From positions 1 to 5,925 of the forward strand of contig JAEUIK010000097.1 in NCBI GenBank assembly GCA_016793185.1: 5,925 nucleotides of DNA. The letters run 5' to 3'. This DNA is from Planctomycetaceae bacterium (GTDB taxonomy: Bacteria > Planctomycetota > Planctomycetia > Pirellulales > JAEUIK01). This document shows, one piece after another, positions 5,306 through 5,925 of the stretch (position 1 is the first letter of the stretch; the number at the start of each line of letters is the position of its first letter). The translations under genes and the position numbers were made by a program. The notes below the pieces were generated by a model. That model saw nothing but the letters and a program-made list of their open reading frames with translations. It made no database searches and was not told the origin of the DNA.

Positions 5306-5925
5306 AGCCGACCAGTCCAGCTCGCGGCGCCGAATCGGTTCCGGCCGCCGTGCGGAGTCGCATTCGAGCCGGCGCGATCACCGGTCCCACCGCCGGTCTG
5401 GCGCCCGGATATGCGCAGGCCAACCTGGTCGTGCTTCCCAGCGCGTGGGCCGCCGAGTTCGCGGAGTTTTGCCGGCGGAACGATCGGCCTTGTCCGTTGC
5501 TCGAGCAGACGGCCCCCGGCGACGCCTGCCCGCGCCAGGTGGCGCCCGAGGCGGACTTGCGCCAGGATGTTCCCCGCTATCGCGTGTTTCGTCGGGGCCA
5601 GGCCGAGGCTGCCGAGCCTACCGATATTCGCGGGCTGTGGCGCGACGACTTCGTGGCGTTCCTGCTCGGCTGCTCGTTCACCTTCGAGACGGCGCTGGTC
5701 GAGGCGGGCTTGCCGGTGCGGCACCTGGCTGAAGGGCGCAACGTGCCGATGTACGCGACCAACGTCGCCTGCCAACCGGCCGGTCGCTTTGCGGGTCCGC
5801 TGGTGGTGAGCATGCGGCCCTTTGCTCCTGAGCTGGTCGCCCGGGCGATCGCGATCACGGCCGAATTTCCCACGATGCACGGCGCGCCTGTCCACGTCGG
5901 CGATCCGGCGGCGTTGGGGATCGCC
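5302..5925 (+). CDS. DUF1445/YcsI-family protein, putative hydro-lyase or D-glutamate-cyclase-like (3' end beyond window)
   Basis: The frame opens with an ATG overlapping the ligase stop as ATGA and stays open for 208 codons to the right edge. Family members are about 260-270 residues, so roughly the last fifth is missing. Recognisable blocks are IRAGAITGPTAGLAPGYAQA (21-40) followed by NLVVLP; FLLGCSFTFETALVEAGLPV (120-139) with the conserved cysteine C124; RNVPMYATNVACQPAGRFAG (146-165) leading into GPLVVSMRP; and FPTMHGAPVHVGDPAALGI (189-207). Family members are annotated as putative hydro-lyases (UPF0317). The related domain of human DGLUCY converts D-glutamate to 5-oxo-D-proline, so a lyase or cyclase reaction on a small carboxylic acid is plausible, but the bacterial role is not settled. 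The overlap implies translational coupling with the ligase. Family assignment is strong; the reaction is inferred. Confidence 0.9.
   Translation, partial: MKPTSPARGAESVPAAVRSRIRAGAITGPTAGLAPGYAQANLVVLPSAWAAEFAEFCRRNDRPCPLLEQTAPGDACPRQVAPEADLRQDVPRYRVFRRGQAEAAEPTDIRGLWRDDFVAFLLGCSFTFETALVEAGLPVRHLAEGRNVPMYATNVACQPAGRFAGPLVVSMRPFAPELVARAIAITAEFPTMHGAPVHVGDPAALGIA

Noticed and set aside
5296..5895. 199-codon open frame on the minus strand
   Set aside because: It is antisense to the DUF1445 gene, whose family blocks are unmistakable. The antisense translation shows no domain.

Overview
This GC-rich window holds six protein genes in two divergent groups. They meet at a 151-base intergenic region at 3440-3590. 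Composition and content suggest a bacterial chromosome. Shine-Dalgarno sequences are mostly weak or absent, and there is a large secreted protein of unfamiliar type. A planctomycete-like source is my best guess, but this is inference and nothing in the window proves it. I see no mobile element, CRISPR array, rRNA or tRNA.

The left group reads leftward. It starts with a DusB-type tRNA-dihydrouridine synthase (2315-3439). A 109-residue tetratricopeptide-repeat protein (1989-2318) follows, its start codon overlapping the dus stop in an ATGA. After a 133-base gap comes a large exported protein of unknown function (1855 down to the window edge), with a TTG start, a strong AGGAGG and a clear signal peptide. 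Its reading frame stays open for 618 codons to base 1 and its C-terminus lies outside the window.

The right group reads rightward and looks like one operon. It starts with a small hotdog-fold thioesterase of the FlK-like type (3591-3989). After 32 bases comes a phenylacetate-CoA-ligase-like adenylating enzyme (4022-5305). A DUF1445/YcsI-type protein (5302 to the right edge, cut off) overlaps the ligase stop by an ATGA. Together they could make a CoA thioester from an acid, hydrolyse or proofread it, and act on a related small molecule through the putative hydro-lyase/D-glutamate-cyclase-like protein. The substrate cannot be read from the sequence. This trio is the most interesting functional unit in the window.

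The non-coding stretches are short. They hold possible promoter elements and small GC-rich hairpins, all low confidence. Many long open frames on the opposite strand are shadows of high GC content and were rejected.
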